64,000 nt of DNA from Geodermatophilus marinus (GCF_003428645.1 NZ_QVQH01000001.1:124001-188000), one strand, 5' to 3'. Positions 25,427-33,183 are shown, counted from the first letter of the stretch. Made by a program: numbers and translations. Notes: generated by a model not told the origin, from the letters alone.

Positions 25427-26258
25427 ATGAGCCGGTCCCTTCCCGGATCGGACGCGGAGGACTACCGGTGGGAGGACGTCCGGTCGGGTACGGGGAGATC
25501 GCTCCACGCATGGCGGCCGCCGGGAACGGTTCCGGCGGGGAGGGTGGGGACGCCGAACCTCGGTGAGGTCATGGGTCAGGTGGTCCGCTCGCTGCAGGCG
25601 CAGCACGGTGACGTTGCCGCGACGCTCGAGGCGATCACGGCTGCGGCGGTGCGCTCGGTGCCCGGGACCGACGAGTGCGGCACCAGGCTGGTGCTCGAGC
25701 GGCGCAAGGTCGAGTCCCGCGCGCCGACCGGCGACCTGCCGCGTGAGATCGACCGGCTGCAGGAACGCCTCGGGGAGGGCCCGTGCCTGGACGCGGTCCA
25801 CGAGCAGAGGACCGTCCGCATCGATGACATCGAGGGTGAGGAACGCTGGCCGCGGTTCCCGGCCGAGGCCGCCGGCACGGGCATGCGCAGCATGCTGTCG
25901 TTCCAGCTGTTCGTCACCGGGAGCACGCTGGGTGCGCTGAACCTCTACGCCCGCGAGCCGCACGCCTTCGGCGAGGAGGCGGAGTCGATCGGCTCGGTGT
26001 TCGCCCGTCACGGCGCGATCGCCCTGGCCGGCGCCCAGGCCGAGGCGCACCTGCGGGCCGCGGTCGCCAGCCGAGACCTGATCGGTTAGAACCAAGGGCA
26101 TCCTCATGGAGCGGTACGAGGTCACCGCCGACGACGCCGTCCGGCTGCTGGTCGCCGCGTCCTCGCAGACCGACCGCGAGCTGGTCGACATCGCCGACGA
26201 GCTGTGCGCGACCGGCGCCATGCCCGACCGGGGCCGGCACGGCCGCGGAGGCCCCTGA
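25427..26258 (+). pseudogene. GAF-ANTAR antiterminator, broken by a frameshift
   Basis: A GAF domain (about 45-210, with LGEGPCLDAVHEQR and SMLSFQLFV) runs in one frame to DLIG and meets a TAG at 26087-26089. From 26091, in another frame, an ANTAR domain continues cleanly: TKGILMERYEVTADDA, then LVDIADELCATG, to a TGA at 26256. An intact protein needs four bases between the Gly and Thr codons, where five are present, so one extra base explains both the stop and the shift. ANTAR proteins bind nascent RNA and prevent termination. Without the ANTAR part the GAF protein could not do so. A sequencing error cannot be excluded. The start is uncertain: ATG 25427 is used, with alternatives at 25373 and 25571. 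Confidence 0.75.
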
Positions 26259-26532
26259 ACCGCGGGGCATCGGGCACGGTGGGCCCGGGGCCCCGGTGCG
26301 GGGCCAGGCTCGGCAGGCCCAGCTCCCACAGGTCCTCGTTGAGCGTCTGCGCCAGGACGTCGTGCTCGGCGTCCGGCCAGTCGGCGGTGCCGTCGAGGTA
26401 GCCGGCCAGAGCGCTCTCGGGGTCATGCCCGCCGAGACCGGCACCGCACCACCACAGGTCACCCACCGTCAGGCCACCCGGTCGCCCGGCGATGAGGGTG
26501 AGCGGGCAGACGGGCGCGGTGCGGGCAGTCAC
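26122..26532 (-). CDS. Hypothetical protein overlapping the ANTAR relic
   Basis: A 136-residue product starting at the GTG 26532, which has GGAGG six bases upstream. The first 85 residues look like a real folded protein (GGLTVGDLWWCGAGLGGHDPESALAGYLDG, then DVLAQTLNEDLWELGLPSLAP, with a Trp pair and several acidic positions). The last 50 residues are Arg-rich and run through the opposite strand of the ANTAR coding sequence, so the natural C-terminus may have been lost. The family is not recognised. It is divergent from the PAS-PP2C phosphatase gene and tail-to-tail with the broken GAF-ANTAR gene. Confidence 0.55.
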   Translation of the reverse strand: MTARTAPVCPLTLIAGRPGGLTVGDLWWCGAGLGGHDPESALAGYLDGTADWPDAEHDVLAQTLNEDLWELGLPSLAPHRGPGPTVPDAPRFRGLRGRAGPGRAWRRSRTARRRCRPARGRSARTRRPAAGRRRRR

Positions 26533-26693
26533 CGGGTTCCTCCGCGCCGGGCGGGCCCGGGCGCTGGACGGCGGATCGGGCGGTTGGGGTCCTGGACCGC
26601 AGACGGCTGCTCGACGCGGTACCCCCGGTGTGGGTCGGGGCACGCCACCGCCCGGCGACTGCCGCGCTCAGGAGGTGGGGGACCATCCCGTGG

Positions 26694-27884
26694 ATGACCG
26701 CTCCGCTGGCTGCCGACGACGACCACCACCGGCTCGAGGTGATCGCCGCGCAGATGGAGGCCGTCATCACCAGCGCGCCGTTCGGCATCGGGCTGTTCGA
26801 CCGGGAGGTCCGGCACGTCCGGGTCAACCCGGTGCTCGAGGAGATGAACGGTCTCCCCGCCGCGCAGCTGCTGGGTCGGACGCCCGCGCAGCTGCACCCC
26901 GGCGTCGGGGACGCGGCCGAGGAGATGTACCGGCAGGTGATGAGCTCGGGCCAGCCGCGCCGCGACGTGCTGATGACCGGCGCGGTGGGCAGCCGGCCCG
27001 ACGACGTGCGGCACTGGAACGCGAGCTTCTTCCCCGTTCGGCACGCCGAGACGGTCATCGGGCTGTGCGTCATCGTCGCCGACGTGACCACCGAACACCG
27101 GCTGGCCGCGGCCCTGGCCGAGTCCGAGGAGCAGCACCGCCGCCTGGCGCAGGATCTGCAGAGCAGCCTGCTGCCCCCGCGCCTTCCCGCACCCGCCGGC
27201 GTGGACCTGGCCGCGCTGTACCGGCCGGCGCAGGCCATGTCCGCCGTCGGCGGGGACTTCTACGACCTCGTGGAACTCGACGGCTCCTCGTGGCTGCTCG
27301 TCATCGGCGACGTCGAGGGCAGCGGTCCGGTCGCCGCCTCCCTCACCGCCGCCGTCCGCTACGCGATCCGAGCGGCCGCCATCCGCACCACCGATCCGGC
27401 GGAGGTGCTGCACACCGCCAATGCGGTGCTGCTGCGCCAGGGCGCGCCGAACGGGACCTGCACCGCCGTCTGCGTGCTGGCCGAACGGGCCGGGGACCAG
27501 ATCCGTCTGCGGTACGCCTCGGCCGGTCATCCGCTGCCCCTGGTCCGGCGCGCCGGTACCGGCGCGGTGGACGAGCTGGGCACGCCCGGGCCGCTGATGG
27601 GCGCTCTCGATGACCTCCACCCGCCGGTGCACACCTCGACGCTGAGGGCCGGCGACGTGCTGCTGCTGTACACCGACGGGGCGACCGAAGCCCGCTGCCA
27701 CACCGGGACAGGGACGATCGAGATGTTCGGGGAGGACCGGCTGCGTGCGCTGCTGGCGACCGCCGGGGCCGCCTCCGCCGCCGACATCGCCGAGCGGATC
27801 CAGGCCGGCGTGCTGGACTTCCAGGCCGGGCAGCCGGCCGACGACGTCGCCGTCCTCGTCCTGCGCGCCACCGGCAGCAGCTGA
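26694..27884 (+). CDS. PAS domain-PP2C (SpoIIE/RsbU-type) phosphatase
   Basis: A 396-residue signalling phosphatase. The N-terminal PAS fold (about 15-135) has ITSAPFGIGLFDREVRHVRVNP and ends in a PAC-like VIGLCVIVADVT. A short coiled linker (QHRRLAQDLQSSLLPP) leads to the SpoIIE domain (about 165-394) with the metal-binding GGDFYDLV, VIGDVEGSG and the late LLLYTDGATEAR and QPADDVAVLVLR motifs. In this class, a PAS-sensed signal controls dephosphorylation of an anti-anti-sigma factor (STAS protein). No STAS or sigma gene is adjacent. An RsbW-like kinase lies far away at 53268. The ATG at 26694 fits the domain start. Confidence 0.87.
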   Translation: MTAPLAADDDHHRLEVIAAQMEAVITSAPFGIGLFDREVRHVRVNPVLEEMNGLPAAQLLGRTPAQLHPGVGDAAEEMYRQVMSSGQPRRDVLMTGAVGSRPDDVRHWNASFFPVRHAETVIGLCVIVADVTTEHRLAAALAESEEQHRRLAQDLQSSLLPPRLPAPAGVDLAALYRPAQAMSAVGGDFYDLVELDGSSWLLVIGDVEGSGPVAASLTAAVRYAIRAAAIRTTDPAEVLHTANAVLLRQGAPNGTCTAVCVLAERAGDQIRLRYASAGHPLPLVRRAGTGAVDELGTPGPLMGALDDLHPPVHTSTLRAGDVLLLYTDGATEARCHTGTGTIEMFGEDRLRALLATAGAASAADIAERIQAGVLDFQAGQPADDVAVLVLRATGSS

Positions 27885-28019
27885 GCACCCACGCCGCTGC
27901 GCCGCAGCGCCCGCTGATGGCCGCGCCGGCGGCGCGCTAGCCTCGGAGCGCGCGGCAGACGCCCCCCTTGCCTTAACACGTCGTGCGATGCGTCGTGTGG
28001 AGGGTTCTCTGCACCCCCC

Positions 28020-28092
28020 GGGCCTCTAGCTCAACTGGCAGAGCAGCGGACTTTTAATCCGCGGGTTGTGGGTTCGATCCCCACGGGGCCCA
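28020..28092 (+). tRNA. tRNA-Lys (TTT)
   Basis: A 73-base cloverleaf with acceptor GGGCCTC/GGGGCCC (one U-G pair), D-arm TAGCTCA, anticodon stem GCGGA/TCCGC around CTTTTAA (anticodon TTT), T-arm GTGGG-TTCGATC-CCCAC and discriminator A. Its 3' half (28059-28082) recurs with one mismatch at 29516-29539, see the separate repeat. Confidence 0.96.
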
Positions 28093-28412
28093 CTCTTCTG
28101 AACTGGCGTTCTGCCCTTTCCTGAGACTTCGGTCGGGCCGGCCGCACGGGCCACGACGTCGGCTCCCGCTTCGTACTCGATGAGCGCGAGCAAGTCGATG
28201 CGTCGAGGACGACCACTCGCCAGCCGGCTCCGGTCCGTGGCGTAACTCGACGATGGCCTCGTCGTCGATGCCTGCGTGGTCTTGAGCTCACGCCGACAAC
28301 CCCGCCCACCCCGTCCCGCGCTCGTCGTGAGCTCGGCTCAGCCGTTGTCGTGCTCGTCCGGTCCCTGATGGGGCGGCCGATGAGTCCGGACAGCACCAGG
28401 GGTCAGACCCGC
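28093..28412. other. Gene-free spacer after tRNA-Lys
   Basis: About 320 bases with no convincing gene on either strand. It is less GC-rich than its surroundings (TTCTGAACTGGCGTTCTGCCC, for example) and no open frame has a ribosome site or a recognisable product. It may be decayed sequence from an integrated element. I see no terminator hairpin right after the tRNA. Confidence 0.6.
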
Positions 28413-29027
28413 ATGCCCAAGGTCACCGCGCACCTGTCCATCTCCCTCGACGGTTACGTCGCCGGCCCCCACCAGACCCGGGAGGAGCCGCTGGGCGTTC
28501 TTGGCGAGGACCTGCACCTCTGGCACCTCGGCCAGACCGACAACGATGTCGACCGCGCGATGACCGCGCGGATCCTCGCGCCGCGCGGCGCCTACGTGAT
28601 GGGGCGCAACATGTACGCCCCCGATCGCGGCGATTGGGCCGATGCCGCCGGGGGCGAGATGTGGCGAGGCTGGTGGGGCGAGAACCCGCCGTACCACGCG
28701 CCCGTCTTCGTGCTCACCCACTACCCGCACGACCCGGTGGAGATGGAGGGCGGCACGACCTTCCACTTCGTCACCGGCTTCGACAAGGCGATGGAGCGCG
28801 CACTCGAGGCGGCGGGAGACGACACGGTCACCATCGCCGGGGGAGCGAGCGCGGTCCGGCAGGGCTTCGAGGCGGGCGTGATCGACGAGATCATGCTCAA
28901 CCACGCGCCGATCGTGCTCGGTAGCGGCGAGTCGCCCTTCGCCGGTCTTGCCAACCTCCGGCTGAAGCCGATCGAGGTGCACGCGTCGCCGAACGCGACG
29001 CACGTCGTCTACTCGACGCGGGACTGA
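28413..29027 (+). CDS. RibD C-terminal/dihydrofolate-reductase-like family protein
   Basis: A 204-residue protein of the RibD_C (dihydrofolate-reductase-like) family. The N-terminal VTAHLSISLDGYVAGP motif (about residues 4-20) is the family hallmark, followed by GAYVMGRNMYAP, APVFVLTHYPHDP, VTIAGGASAVRQG and IDEIMLNHAPIVLGSG. Stand-alone members probably reduce a small substrate with NAD(P)H, but specific substrates are mostly unknown. ATG 28413 is chosen because the family usually begins a few residues before VTAHLS. An ATG at 28380 is possible. Base composition is lower in GC than in neighbours and the gene lies between the tRNA-Lys and its partial copy, both suggestive of transfer. Confidence 0.85.
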   Translation: MPKVTAHLSISLDGYVAGPHQTREEPLGVLGEDLHLWHLGQTDNDVDRAMTARILAPRGAYVMGRNMYAPDRGDWADAAGGEMWRGWWGENPPYHAPVFVLTHYPHDPVEMEGGTTFHFVTGFDKAMERALEAAGDDTVTIAGGASAVRQGFEAGVIDEIMLNHAPIVLGSGESPFAGLANLRLKPIEVHASPNATHVVYSTRD

Positions 29028-29581
29028 CGAGACACGCCCTGCAAGCCGACCGCCGGGGCCTGTCCCTCAGCGGGTCGCTCAGGGGCACCGGCGCAGCGAT
29101 CTGCTCCCAGCCCAGGTCGGTTCGGTCAGTCGGGCGAGGTGGTCCAGGGCGCCGGCAGCGCCCGCACCCGTGACGACGTCCGACACTTCCAGCTCTCCTG
29201 CTCGGCCTCCCATGACGTGCAGCACGACGTCGACGTGCCTCCTGCCAGCCGCGGCGAGCCGGGGGGGGAGCAGGGCCCGAGGCCCATCCCGGAGGAACGC
29301 GACAGACAGCGCCCGTCCCGCGGCCGGCGCGGCCGGCAGCGTCTCGGCGCCGGGGTGGGCCCTCTCCCTGCGAATGGGCCGCGCCCACTCGCCGCCCACG
29401 AGAGGGCCACTCTCGGCCATGGGTCGTCATCGACGTGCACCGCTGGATCCGCTGGTCGAGCTCGGAACGACACGTGAACAGCCTGTTCTGGACAGCGACA
29501 GGTGCGTGCTTCCACCCGCGGGTTGCGGGTTCGATCCCCGGGCGTCTGCGCGCAGCGTCCGGCGTGGGGGCGGATCGCGGG
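29028..29581. other. Spacer with at most one doubtful small gene
   Basis: About 550 bases. The only open frame with some protein-like character is on the minus strand at 29079-29420 (113 residues, containing RRHVDVVLHVMGGRAGELEVSDVV). It has no ribosome site, and its first and last thirds are low-complexity, so I do not call it. The end of the spacer contains the partial tRNA-Lys copy. The rest shows no recognisable feature. This may be decayed element DNA. Confidence 0.5.
29516..29539 (+). repeat. Partial copy of the tRNA-Lys 3' half (possible attachment-site scar)
   Basis: 24 bases, CCGCGGGTTGCGGGTTCGAT followed by CCCC, match tRNA-Lys 28059-28082 in the same orientation with one difference (C for T at the eleventh base). 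The anticodon-stem end, variable region and T-loop are all included, but the 5' half of a tRNA is absent and the acceptor region after this block is not conserved. This is the pattern left when an element integrates into a tRNA 3' end. No integrase is present in the 1.46-kb interval. Confidence 0.55.
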
Positions 29582-29869
29582 CTACGAGGCGAACTGCGCA
29601 CCTGCGTGGCGCCCGGACCCGGCGCCCGAGCCGTTGATCTCCGACCACACCGCGTCGAGGGAGAGGCCGAGGACGTCGGCGATCGCGGCGACGGTGGGGA
29701 AGGCGGGGGTGGCCACGCGACCGGTCTCGATCTTCCGCAGCGTCTCCGGCGAGACGCCGGCGGTCAGCGCGGTGTCGAGCAGCGACCGCGCCCCCCGGGC
29801 GCGCCGCAGGAGGGCGCCGAGGCGCTGCCCGCGTTCGACCTCTGCGGGGGTGAGCGGCAGTCTGACCAC
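29582..29869 (-). CDS. Small XRE-family transcriptional regulator
   Basis: A 95-residue single-domain regulator. The helix-turn-helix lies at about residues 12-70, with LGALLRRARGARSLLDTALTAGVSPETLRKIETGR and the conserved end AIADVLGLSLDAVW. No effector domain is fused. The GTG at 29869 lies eight bases after TAGAAT, a good -10 element, so a leaderless message is plausible. It is divergent from the methionine aminopeptidase gene, with a GATAAC/GTTATC inverted repeat between them, and probably represses both itself and that gene. Residues after 80 are Gly/Ser-rich. Confidence 0.85.
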   Translation of the reverse strand: MVRLPLTPAEVERGQRLGALLRRARGARSLLDTALTAGVSPETLRKIETGRVATPAFPTVAAIADVLGLSLDAVWSEINGSGAGSGRHAGAQFAS

Positions 29870-29935
29870 GGTCGCCGATTCTAATACCGGGATAACATGG
29901 TCGGGATAGTTATCGGACGGACGAGCGGGGAACGC
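29870..29935. promoter_or_regulatory. Divergent XRE/map promoter with inverted repeat
   Basis: GATAAC at 29891-29896 and GTTATC at 29909-29914 form an inverted repeat with 12 bases between, in an AT-rich island. On the minus strand TAGAAT is placed as a -10 for the XRE gene. On the plus strand GATAGT/TAGTTAT overlaps the right half-site. A dimeric XRE protein would bind here. An ATG at 29897 lies within the repeat. Confidence 0.55.
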
Positions 29936-30712
29936 GTGATCGAGATCCTGGACCGCACCCAGCTGCCCCGGGCGAGGGCGGCGGGTGCCCTGGTCGCCGG
30001 CATCCTGCAGGCGGCGAGGAGCCGCTGCGAGGTGGGCACGAACCTGCTGGACGTCGACCGCTGGGCCCGGGAGATGGTCACCGAGGCCGGCGCGCGGTCC
30101 TGCTATGTCGACTACGCGCCGTCCTTCGGGCGCGGGCCGTTCGGCCACCACATCTGCACGTCGGTCAACGACGCGGTGCTGCACGGCCTGCCGCACGACC
30201 GCGCCCTCGCCGACGGCGACCTGCTGACGCTCGACCTCGCCGTCTCCCTGGGCGGGGTCGTCGCCGACTCCGCCATCAGCTTCGTCGTGGGCGACACCGA
30301 GCCGCCCGGCAGCGTCGCGCTCATCGATGTGACCGAGCGCGCGCTGGCCGCCGGGATCGCGGCGGCCGGGCCGGGGGCCCGCATCGGGGACATCTCCCAC
30401 GCCATCGGCTCGGTGCTCGGCGGGGCCGGGTACCCGATCAACACCGAGTTCGGCGGGCACGGCGTCGGGTCGACGATGCACCAGGACCCGCACGTCCCGA
30501 ACTCGGGGCGGCCCGGTCGCGGGTACCGGCTTCGCCCCGGGCTGCTGCTGGCCCTGGAGCCGTGGGTCATGGCCGACACCGCCGAGCTCGTCACCGATGC
30601 CGACGGCTGGACGCTGCGCAGCGCGACGGGCTGCCGGACGGCGCACAGCGAGCACACGATCGCCATCACCGACGACGGGGCCGAGGTCCTCACCCTGCCG
30701 GACGGCGCCTGA
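29936..30712 (+). CDS. map: Type I methionine aminopeptidase
   Basis: A 258-residue dimetal enzyme removing the N-terminal Met of new proteins. All five metal ligands are visible in order: Asp in TLDLAVS, Asp in VVADSAIS, His in GGHGVGS, Glu in ALEPWVM and Glu in AHSEHTIAI. The substrate-side His in PFGHHICTSVND is also present. I prefer GTG 29936, since it gives the usual family start (VIEILDRTQLPRARAAG) and leaves the operator upstream. ATG 29897 would add 13 residues and lie inside the inverted repeat. It is probably a second map copy under XRE control, not the housekeeping one near the ribosomal genes. Confidence 0.9.
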   Translation: MIEILDRTQLPRARAAGALVAGILQAARSRCEVGTNLLDVDRWAREMVTEAGARSCYVDYAPSFGRGPFGHHICTSVNDAVLHGLPHDRALADGDLLTLDLAVSLGGVVADSAISFVVGDTEPPGSVALIDVTERALAAGIAAAGPGARIGDISHAIGSVLGGAGYPINTEFGGHGVGSTMHQDPHVPNSGRPGRGYRLRPGLLLALEPWVMADTAELVTDADGWTLRSATGCRTAHSEHTIAITDDGAEVLTLPDGA

Positions 30713-31122
30713 CCCGGGACCTCGACGGCGCCTGACCGGGAGCGCGACGGCGCCGCGCGGGGCAGGACGGCGTGCGCCCGGTGGTGCGGCGCGGCCGTCG
30801 GGGTGCCGATGGAGGACGGGGCCCGCCACGGGCCCGTGCCGACCGGCGCCGGCGGTGCCGCGGGACACGCCGGTCGCCGGGCCCGCCCCGGTGTCACCGG
30901 CGCGACGGTCACCGGCTCCCACGCTCGGGAACGGGGCGCAAGTCGACATGGAACCGCAGGTGGGAGGGGGTCACCGGCCCACCCGGGGCCGCCGCGCAAC
31001 GGTTCGGGAACGGGCCCGTCGAGGACGTGTCCGAGCGGGTCCCCGGCACCGGTCCGGCCCCTAACTTCGAGCCCGTCCGCGGCCCTTCCCCGGCCGCGAC
31101 GGACCGTCGAGGAGTTCCTGAG
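30713..31122. other. Spacer of 410 bases with a short tandem duplication
   Basis: No convincing gene. The first 40 bases repeat the end of map: GACGGCGCCTGACC at 30701 recurs at 30724, and GACGGCGCC again at 30746 (period 22-23). The rest is GC-rich without clear coding pattern. The last 20 bases include the GAGGAG ribosome site of the next gene. Confidence 0.6.
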
Positions 31123-31386
31123 GTGACCGCACTTCCCGCACCACCCGCACCACCCGGCCGCTTTCTCGTCCCCGCCCTGCGCGTGGAGGAGGTGGGGCTG
31201 GCCGCGCTGCTCGACCTCTGCGACCAGGACGACGCCGTCCCGTCGGGCCGGCCGCACCCGCCCCTGCGCGCGGTGCTGGCCCGCGTCCCCGGCGAGGTCG
31301 CCCGGCTGCGCCTGCTGGTGCGCGGCTGGACGCGCCGCGCCGCGGCCTGGGGAGCAGGTCCGGGGGGTGCCTGGCGTGCATGGTGA
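31123..31386 (+). CDS. Small hypothetical protein
   Basis: An 87-residue product starting at GTG 31123 with GAGGAG eight bases upstream. After a Pro/Ala-rich start (TALPAPPAPPGRFL) it has a helical, Leu/Arg-rich body containing one Cys in LLDLCDQDDAV, and a basic tail. The family is not recognised. Its 3' end overlaps the start of the membrane protein gene at 31367, so the two are likely co-translated. The low-complexity tail means the boundaries are only moderately certain. Confidence 0.5.
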   Translation: MTALPAPPAPPGRFLVPALRVEEVGLAALLDLCDQDDAVPSGRPHPPLRAVLARVPGEVARLRLLVRGWTRRAAAWGAGPGGAWRAW

Positions 31387-32257
31387 CCTGATCTGGCTGG
31401 CGGTGGCGGTGCTGGGGTTCCTCGCGCTCGGCGCGGTGGTCGTGGCGCTGGGCACCAGCTCGACGGCGCGGTACGAGTTCGAGCGCAATCGGGCGCAGGA
31501 GCGGCGGCAGCAGGCCGCGCCGGTCACCGCCGCCGCGGCGCCCCGGGGCGCCGCCGCCCAGGCCGCACCGGCGGTCGACGGCGCTCGCCCGGCGCAGCCC
31601 GCCCAGGCGCAGGCCGCCCGGGCGCAGGCCGCCCCGGTGCGGGTGGCCACGCACCCGGCCGGCGAGCGGAGCCGCCGGACCGCGCCGGCGTGGTGGCTGG
31701 TCGACCAGGCCGCCGACCTGCCCGGCGGGGAGGTCGTCGCCGGCCCGTTCGGCGACCGGCTCGACGCGGACTGGGTCGCGCTGTCCCAGCAGCTCGCCGA
31801 CTCGGTGCGGGCCGACCACGGCGTCCTCCGCGAGGACGGCGGCCTGGACCGGCGCTCCCAGCCCCACGACCGGGCCTGGACGCAGGAGCTCGGCACGCAC
31901 CTCGTGCGCCTGGGCGAGGAGTGGGACGACCTGGTCACCGACGACGACGCGCTCGGCACCCTGGTGGTCGACGTGGCCGCGGCCCTCGTCGAGGCCGGCC
32001 TCCCGGTGCACGACTGCGCCGGCGCCGGCTCCGAGGGCGGGGTCTGCCTGACCCCCCAGGCCGATCGCGGGGGAGTGCTCGTCAGCTGGCACCGGCACGA
32101 GCGGATGAGCGTGCACCGGGCCCGCGGCGAGGCCCTGGACGCGGCAGTGCAGCGGACGATGAACGCGGCCCTCACCGAGGTCCTGGTGCAGATGGGCTGC
32201 ACCGTGCAGCCCTACGGCCCGGCGGGCTGCTCCCTCGTCACCGCCGCCCGACCCTGA
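31367..32257 (+). CDS. Membrane-anchored protein with STARYE motif
   Basis: A 296-residue protein: one N-terminal membrane helix (about 7-28) ending in LGTSSTARYEFERNRAQERR, then an Ala/Gln/Pro linker (about 48-100) and a soluble acidic domain (about 105-290) with WWLVDQAADLPGG, two Cys-containing stretches (HDCAGAGSEGGVCL) and a Cys near the end. I do not recognise the domain. The N-terminal helix plus STARYE motif is shared with the 60-residue protein at 42280. The start is GTG 31367, with GTG 31376 as an alternative. The gene is convergent with phaZ. Confidence 0.72.
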   Translation: MPGVHGDLIWLAVAVLGFLALGAVVVALGTSSTARYEFERNRAQERRQQAAPVTAAAAPRGAAAQAAPAVDGARPAQPAQAQAARAQAAPVRVATHPAGERSRRTAPAWWLVDQAADLPGGEVVAGPFGDRLDADWVALSQQLADSVRADHGVLREDGGLDRRSQPHDRAWTQELGTHLVRLGEEWDDLVTDDDALGTLVVDVAAALVEAGLPVHDCAGAGSEGGVCLTPQADRGGVLVSWHRHERMSVHRARGEALDAAVQRTMNAALTEVLVQMGCTVQPYGPAGCSLVTAARP

Positions 32258-32263
32258 CCCGCC

Positions 32264-32295
32264 CCGCGGCGGCCCCGGCCGGCCGGGGACCGCGG
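32264..32295. terminator. Hairpin between convergent genes
   Basis: CCGCGG at both ends flanks GGCCCCGG and CCGGGGA arms around a CCGG centre. It lies between the STARYE protein and the convergent phaZ, and can act in both directions. Confidence 0.55.
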
Positions 32296-32298
32296 TGG

Positions 32299-33183
32299 CT
32301 AGGGCCGGCCGGGGCCGTCGAGGAACCGCTCCACCACCGGCGCCAGGTGCTCGGCCTCGGTGACGAGGGCGAGGTGCCCGCCGGCGTAGAGGTGCAGCCG
32401 GGCGTCGGGGATCAGCCGGGCCATGAGCCGCGCGTTGACCGCCGGGATGATCGGGTCGTCGTCGCCGGCCAGCACCAGCGTGGGCTGCCGCAGCAGCCGC
32501 AGGAACGGCAGGCTGCTCCACCCGGCGCTCGCAGCCAGCTGGTAGTAGTACCCGCGCTGGGGCCCGAGCCGGGTGGCGGAGTGCAGCACGCGGGCCGCCC
32601 GCGCCGGGTCGCTGCGCACCGTGCCCCCGTAGATGGTCCCGGCCACGGCCCGGGCGTACGCGGGGTCGCGGTGGCGCCGCGGGGTGAGCATGTGGCTCAG
32701 GACCCGGGGCGAGGCCGGGACCATGAGGCTGCCCGTCCCCGTGGCGGCCAGCACCAGGCGCCGCACCCGTCGCCGGTGCTGGACGGCGAGGTGCTGGGCC
32801 AGCCCGCCGCCCCAGGACAGCCCGAGGACGTCGACCGGACCGGGGTGGCCGAGCCGGTTGAGCAGCCCGGAGACCACCGGGCTCAGCGTGGCCAGCGTGT
32901 AGGGGACCACCGGTGGCGGGGAGCCGCCCACGCCGGGGACGTCGAAGCGGACGACGGTGCGCCCCGGCGACAGCGCGTCGACGAAGGGCTGCAGCACCTC
33001 CAGGCTCGCGCCGATGCCGTTGCACAGCAGCAGCGGCGGGGCCGACCCGTCACCCGGCCGCAGCGCCACGCGCAGCGTGCGACCGCCGACGGTGAGGGTG
33101 CGGACGGTCTCGGTGGCACCCGTCCCGTGCGGTGCGCCGGCCCACGGCTCCCCCGTCCCCTGCGGTTCACCTGTCGAAGACAT
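32299..33183 (-). CDS. phaZ: Intracellular polyhydroxyalkanoate depolymerase (alpha/beta hydrolase)
   Basis: A 294-residue alpha/beta hydrolase with the nucleophile elbow GLSWGG (canonical GxSxG), a GIGAS oxyanion segment near the start (LLLCNGIGASLEV), acid in AGDDDPIIP and late His in AGGHLALV. Sequence style and its place directly after phaC match the PhaZ depolymerases of medium-chain PHA clusters, which release hydroxy acids from storage granules. ATG 33183 overlaps the end of phaC by 17 bases, so the two are coupled. A broader hydrolase role is possible if phaC makes short-chain polymer. Confidence 0.85.
   Translation of the reverse strand: MSSTGEPQGTGEPWAGAPHGTGATETVRTLTVGGRTLRVALRPGDGSAPPLLLCNGIGASLEVLQPFVDALSPGRTVVRFDVPGVGGSPPPVVPYTLATLSPVVSGLLNRLGHPGPVDVLGLSWGGGLAQHLAVQHRRRVRRLVLAATGTGSLMVPASPRVLSHMLTPRRHRDPAYARAVAGTIYGGTVRSDPARAARVLHSATRLGPQRGYYYQLAASAGWSSLPFLRLLRQPTLVLAGDDDPIIPAVNARLMARLIPDARLHLYAGGHLALVTEAEHLAPVVERFLDGPGRP

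Noticed and set aside
28031..28396. Minus-strand reading frame ending in GPVGIEPTTRGLKV
   Set aside because: This is the antisense translation of tRNA-Lys, a well-known false protein. The rest of the frame is Arg/Ser-rich without a start site.
29079..29420. Possible 113-residue minus-strand protein
   Set aside because: No ribosome site, low-complexity ends and no recognisable family. Kept only as a note in the spacer entry.
29516..29539. Functional second tRNA gene at the partial copy
   Set aside because: The 5' half, D-arm and acceptor pairing are absent. Only the 3' half is present.
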